Shown piece after piece: positions 60,613 through 64,000 of a DNA stretch of 64,000 nucleotides (its first letter is position 1; every line of letters starts with the position of its first letter). The notes under the pieces were generated by a model, which was not told the DNA's origin, ran no database searches, and saw only the letters and a list, made by a program, of their open reading frames with translations. The stretch covers positions 124,001 to 188,000 of the forward strand of contig CAWFMB010000013.1 in assembly GCA_963816685.1 (NCBI GenBank), given 5' to 3'. Source of the stretch: CAVYUC01 sp963816685 (GTDB lineage: Bacteria; Bacteroidota; Bacteroidia; Bacteroidales; Prolixibacteraceae). Both the position numbers and the translations under genes were made by a program.

Positions 60613-60699
60613 CCGTTGGCTAAATTATAAAAGGGTTAAAACCCGGTGGAGTTGCCTGTAATTATTATCCGTTGGCTAAAGCGTAACGTCAATGGATAA
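60613..60699. repeat. REP-like palindromic remnant
   Basis: CCGTTGGCTAAA occurs twice (from 60613 and from 60669). The second copy lies in an imperfect inverted repeat with ends TTATCCGTTG (60665-60674) and CAATGGATAA (60690-60699), 9 of 10 matching. Between them is the palindrome GGGTTAAAACCC. The pattern is that of degraded REP or RAYT-mobilised palindromes in Bacteroidota (recognised from memory). No transposase is nearby. Confidence 0.45.
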
Positions 60700-60751
60700 A
60701 AACAAATGTGAGGGATGCGATATATTTCATAGATATTGTATTAAAAGATTT

Positions 60752-61040
60752 CGGGACAACCAATATTCCGCGAATCTGTCTCCAAAAGTTTTCGGGACGA
60801 CCAAAATTTCCACGAATCTGCCTCCAAAAGTTTACGGGACGACTAAAATTCCACGAATCTGCCTCCAAAAGTTTACGGGACGACCAAAATTCCGCGAATC
60901 TGCCTCCAAAAGATTACGGGACGACTAAAATTCCGCAAATCTGCCTCCAAATGTTTACGGGACGACCAAAATTCCACGAATCTGCCTCCAAAAGATTTCA
61001 GGACGACCAAAATTCCGCGAATTTGCTTCCAATAATTTCG
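60752..61040. repeat. Seven-copy 41-bp tandem repeat
   Basis: Units start at 60752, 60793, 60835, 60876, 60917, 60958 and 60999, spaced 41 bp (one 42). Each reads about CGGGACGACCAAAATTCCGC followed by GAATCTGCCTCCAAAAGTTTA with few changes. Since 41 is not a multiple of 3 it cannot code a regular protein repeat, and there are no unique spacers, so it is not a CRISPR array. Each unit has a small palindrome ATTCCGCGAAT. The 850-nt gap 60436-61285 holds this, the REP-like remnant and the ompH terminator; nothing else is supportable. Confidence 0.9.
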
Positions 61041-61231
61041 GACCCCATTGCCGGTGGACAGCGCCTTAAAAAAAACTGACCCTGTTTTTTCTGAATCAAA
61101 TCAACGTTGCCAGAGCCAGCGAGTCAGGCAGCTCGATTACTGCCATTAACACATATATGACCGTCGGATTATAACCTCTTTCTATAAAAGAATTAATTCA
61201 TCCAACAGGAATTCAAGAAAAAAAATTCCAT

Positions 61232-61257
61232 AAAAAAAGCTGTCTACTTGAGACAGC
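61232..61257 (-). terminator. Rho-independent terminator of the bamA-ompH operon
   Basis: On the minus strand GCTGTCT/AGACAGC with a 5-nt loop is followed by seven T, about 28 nt past the last ompH gene. Confidence 0.88.
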
Positions 61258-61285
61258 CTCTTTCAAATTTATCGTTAATATCTCT

Positions 61286-61801
61286 TTAGTCTATACCTAA
61301 TTTCTTTTTTACCAAAGGCAACACATCCATACTTTGGTTTGATTTATACAAAACAACGTTGGAGCCGGTATCGAAAACGTACATTAAACCTTGTTCTTTT
61401 GCAACTTCGCCAATGGCAGCTTCTGCTTTATCAAAAACAGGCTGAAGTAATTCACCTTGTTTTTGTTGCAGTTGTTGTTGTGCAGTGACCTGGTAATTTT
61501 GAATCCGTTGCTGAATATCCTGAATTTCAGTAACTTTAGCATTTCTTTTAATTTCAGATGCTCCTTCACCCAACTGTTCCAGTTCTTTCAGTTTTTGCTG
61601 GTAATTTGTTTGCATTTCTGCCAACACATCTTCAAGTTCACTTTGGAAACTGTTAAAATTGGTTTCAGCTGTCGCACGTTCCGGCATCACCTGAATTAAG
61701 GCTTGTAAATCAATATGTCCAAACTTTAAGTTTTGAGCATTAACAGTTGTCGCAGCCACAACAAAAAGCAGAACAACAGATAGTTTCATTAAATTTCTCA
61801 T
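61286..61801 (-). CDS. OmpH/Skp-family periplasmic chaperone (copy 2)
   Basis: Periplasmic holdase for outer-membrane proteins. I chose the ATG at 61801 (171 aa), which begins the signal peptide MRNLMKLSVVLLFVVAATTV. The mature part begins LKFGHIDLQALIQVMPERA and has a long coiled coil about 35-115 (KELEQLGEGASEIKRNAKVT), then KAEAAIGEVAKEQGLMYVFD. It follows another OmpH-type gene in the bamA operon, the usual tandem in Bacteroidota. Confidence 0.88.
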   Translation of the reverse strand: MRNLMKLSVVLLFVVAATTVNAQNLKFGHIDLQALIQVMPERATAETNFNSFQSELEDVLAEMQTNYQQKLKELEQLGEGASEIKRNAKVTEIQDIQQRIQNYQVTAQQQLQQKQGELLQPVFDKAEAAIGEVAKEQGLMYVFDTGSNVVLYKSNQSMDVLPLVKKKLGID

Positions 61802-61846
61802 AATCAATGTGGTGTTAAAATTTTTGGTCACAAATATAATTATTAA

Positions 61847-62359
61847 TTATTTATATCCGAGTTTTTGTAAAACCTGATCGCTTAAATCGTATTTCGGGTT
61901 GGTAAACAACATGGTAGTCCCCCCTGCTTTATCGAAGATTACTGCATAACTTCCTTCGTTTGCCAGTTCCTGAACTGCATTAAAAATATCATCTTGTATA
62001 GGTTTTACCAGGGCCTGGCGCTTTTTGAACAAATCTCCGCTTGGCCCAAAATATTTTTGCTGAAGTTGCTTGTAATCCTTTTCTTTTGAAATGATAACAT
62101 CTTCGCGTTTTCGTTTCATGTCTTCTGACAAGAGAACACTTTCTGCCTGGAAATCGTTATACATTTGTTCAATTTCAGAATGCATCGATTCCAGTTCTTT
62201 TTGATACTGCGATGAAAGCTGATTCAGTTGCTCCTGTGCTGCTGTAAATGCCGGAATATTTTCAAGAATATATTCCGTATCAACAAACGCATATTTTTGC
62301 GCAAAACTAACTCCGGAAAAAGCCAGAACCGCTACAACTATAAATATTATTTTCTTCAT
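61847..62359 (-). CDS. OmpH/Skp-family periplasmic chaperone (copy 1)
   Basis: 170 aa from the ATG at 62359, the start of a signal peptide (MKKIIFIVVAVLAFSGVSFA). The mature part opens QKYAFVDTEYILENIPAF and continues through a coiled coil (about 40-110, EQLNQLSSQYQKELESMHSE) to ELANEGSYAVIFDKAGG. Upstream ORF extensions lack a signal peptide. It is 63 nt after bamA and shares its operon. Confidence 0.88.
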   Translation of the reverse strand: MKKIIFIVVAVLAFSGVSFAQKYAFVDTEYILENIPAFTAAQEQLNQLSSQYQKELESMHSEIEQMYNDFQAESVLLSEDMKRKREDVIISKEKDYKQLQQKYFGPSGDLFKKRQALVKPIQDDIFNAVQELANEGSYAVIFDKAGGTTMLFTNPKYDLSDQVLQKLGYK

Positions 62360-62422
62360 GGCTAATAATTTTTTATTTAAACTGAATTCCATTCATCATA
62401 TTTTATGCCAAAACAATAATCA

Positions 62423-64000
62423 TCAGAACTGCTGGCCAATAACAAAGTGAAACTGGCTACCGTTGGCATCCGGAACCCTTGGGATTTCATCGAAACCATA
62501 TCCCCAGTCAATTCCCATTAAACCAAACATCGGAAGGAAAATCCGTACACCGACACCAGCAGAACGATACAATTTAAACGGATTGTAATTCTGGAAATCC
62601 ATATTTGCATTACCCGCTTCAAGGAATGTAAGCGCATAAATTGTTGCACTTGGTTTCAGGGTAATCGGATAGCGCAATTCCATTGTAAATTTCGAATACA
62701 TACTTGAACCATTTCGGGGGCTCAGGCTAAAATCCTTATAACCACGAAGTGCAACATAATCCGTTCCATACAGGTTATATCCTGACATTCCTGAACCACC
62801 AACAATAAACCCTTCAAATGGTGACCTCCGGTTTGAATCGTAATATCCTAAAAATCCCATTTCAATTGCTGAACGCAGCACCAGATTTGTATTTTTTGTC
62901 AACGGGTTAAATAACTGTCCTTTGAACAACCATTTGTGATATTCAATCCATTTAAATCTTTCAGCATTTGTTAAATCTGCTGATTCCGAATCTTTTCCAT
63001 CCAACAATGAAAATGGCGGTGTTAGTTTCAGCGAAAGTGTAAGCTGCGAACCACGACGCGAATAAAGCGGATTATCAACTGAATTCCGTCCGAAAACAGA
63101 TTTAAAACTGAAGTTGTTGAATGTGCCGTTTACCTGTCCGTTTTCATCGGCAAGGAAATAGAAATAGCTTCCCATATTTTGCAGCCGGTAATGTTCCATG
63201 GATAATTCATGGTACACTGTAAAATAATCATCAGGCCATGAAAGACGGTAACCATAACCCATTGCAACAGCCGAAGTTTCCCAGATTTGATCATCTGATG
63301 TATCACTATTTTCAGAATCATAATTATACTGAGTTTGCGGATAACCACCATATCCACCGTAAGGAGAATAACCGTAACCACCACCATAAGGACTGTAGCC
63401 GCCATAACCACCATAAGGAGAATAACCACCATAACCACCATACGGAGAATATCCGCCATATGGGGAATAACCACCGTAGCCACTTCCGTACGGGCTGTAA
63501 TTATTGTAATATTTATTGGCGCTGTAATTTACCCTTGAATAAGAAAATGAAAGTGAAAAAGAATTTGGTTTTTTACCTCCCAACCAAGGTTCAATAAACG
63601 ATAAACTAATGGTTTTATAATACTGTCCACTGGTTTGGTAGCGAAGGCTCAGTGTTTGTCCGTCGCCGGTAGGCAGAGGCCTCCAGGCTTCCTTGTTTAA
63701 TATATTACGAACAGAGAAGTTTGCAAATTTCAATCCAACGGAACCTACAAACATTCCTGCTCCCCAACCTCCTGAAAGCTCAATCTGATCGTTTGCTTTT
63801 TCCTGCAACTGGTATTCCAAATCCACTGTTCCATCTTCTGGTTTTGGCCTTACATCCGGATTTATAGCTTCCGGATCGAAATGCCCCAGCTGTGCAAGCT
63901 CCCTTACCGAACGGATAATATTTGTTTTGCTGAATAAATCCCCCGGATAAGTTCTCAATTCGCGACGGGCAACATGCTCGTGGGTTTTTGTATTTCCCGA
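62423..64000 (-). CDS. bamA: BamA, C-terminal part (cut by window edge), with a Gly-Tyr repeat loop
   Basis: Central subunit of the machine that folds barrels into the outer membrane. The frame is open across the right edge; the visible 525 residues begin in the last POTRA domain (GNTKTHEHVARRELRTYPGD) and include the barrel to its terminal strand QFHFVIGQQF. Barrel signatures are IEPWLGGKKPNSFSLSFSYS and GGSGMSGYNLYGTDYVALRG. An unusual insert (nucleotides 63334-63507) of about ten SPYGG/GGY repeats lies between early strands. Two ompH genes follow in the same operon. Confidence 0.95.
   Translation of the reverse strand, partial: SGNTKTHEHVARRELRTYPGDLFSKTNIIRSVRELAQLGHFDPEAINPDVRPKPEDGTVDLEYQLQEKANDQIELSGGWGAGMFVGSVGLKFANFSVRNILNKEAWRPLPTGDGQTLSLRYQTSGQYYKTISLSFIEPWLGGKKPNSFSLSFSYSRVNYSANKYYNNYSPYGSGYGGYSPYGGYSPYGGYGGYSPYGGYGGYSPYGGGYGYSPYGGYGGYPQTQYNYDSENSDTSDDQIWETSAVAMGYGYRLSWPDDYFTVYHELSMEHYRLQNMGSYFYFLADENGQVNGTFNNFSFKSVFGRNSVDNPLYSRRGSQLTLSLKLTPPFSLLDGKDSESADLTNAERFKWIEYHKWLFKGQLFNPLTKNTNLVLRSAIEMGFLGYYDSNRRSPFEGFIVGGSGMSGYNLYGTDYVALRGYKDFSLSPRNGSSMYSKFTMELRYPITLKPSATIYALTFLEAGNANMDFQNYNPFKLYRSAGVGVRIFLPMFGLMGIDWGYGFDEIPRVPDANGSQFHFVIGQQF

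Noticed and set aside
60752..61040. CRISPR array
   Set aside because: There are no unique spacers; whole 41-bp units are repeated and no cas genes are in the window.
60692..61079. Plus-strand ORFs of 78 and 123 aa with apparent repeats
   Set aside because: The repeats are the translation of the 41-bp tandem array in shifting frames; 41 is not divisible by 3, so a true protein repeat cannot result.
63130..63597. Met/Val-rich and His-rich ORFs opposite or out of frame with bamA
   Set aside because: They are alternate-frame readings of the Gly-Tyr repeat in BamA.

Overview
The window looks like a chromosomal segment of a Bacteroidota bacterium, probably order Bacteroidales/Marinilabiliales. 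The evidence is type IX secretion (T9SS) parts (two PorP/SprF proteins and a large adhesin with a type B sorting domain), an STN-type TonB receptor with a DUF4249 lipoprotein, OmpP1/FadL porins, a BamA-OmpH-OmpH cluster, KorAB, DUF1573, NigD-like and serpin lipoproteins, A+T-rich DNA, poor Shine-Dalgarno sequences and several promoters of the Bacteroidota form TTTG-N17-21-TAnnTTTG. I saw no rRNA, tRNA, CRISPR array, complete insertion sequence or prophage. Most of the window is ordinary chromosome; the unusual material is in the envelope loci and in a few intergenic repeats.

Layout. 1-5.3 kb (- strand): the start of a uvrA gene cut by the window edge, a lytic transglycosylase, an HTH/DUF2975 pair with a 21-bp repeat array upstream, and an LVIVD lipoprotein with an outer-membrane partner. 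5.3-13.6 kb (-): an ECF sigma factor, an anti-sigma-like protein fused to an outer-membrane barrel, an STN/TonB receptor, a DUF4249 lipoprotein, an MG2-like protein and a small secreted protein; this could be one trans-envelope sensing and uptake system. 13.8-15.9 kb (+): a serpin lipoprotein and a NigD-like lipoprotein. 15.9-24 kb (-): tandem FadL porins, lpdA, meaB and a DUF1573 protein. 24-33 kb (+): a two-component system, a half-size TSUP transporter, rpmH, the PASTA-rluD-ddl cluster, dnaB and a secreted protein often mislabelled asparagine synthetase. 33-40 kb: a DHOD-like enzyme, an ECF sigma factor with a small partner, a second uvrA and a MATE pump. 40-47.5 kb: two PorP/SprF genes facing an operon of yggS, a second DHOD-like gene and a PKD/C-type-lectin T9SS adhesin. 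47.6-53.4 kb: pabB-pabC, korA-korB and a gamma carbonic anhydrase. 53.5-57 kb (+): a sugar permease, nucleotidyltransferase and NahK-like kinase. 57-64 kb (-): an SGNH hydrolase, murI, a GT3 glycogen synthase, a repeat-rich non-coding block, two ompH genes and the end of bamA.

The most unusual non-coding feature is a pair of intergenic elements (19.68-19.86 kb and 49.34-49.42 kb) built from 11-bp-phased degenerate units arranged with dyad symmetry around the same 11-mer, GAAATCGCGAA. The first contains a perfect 31-bp inverted repeat with a 2-nt centre. A third block (60.75-61.04 kb) is a seven-copy 41-bp tandem repeat. Two genes carry frame problems: ddl has an apparent 1-nt insertion, and the MATE gene has two compensating indels, one in a homopolymer. 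Both are as likely to be sequence errors as biology.
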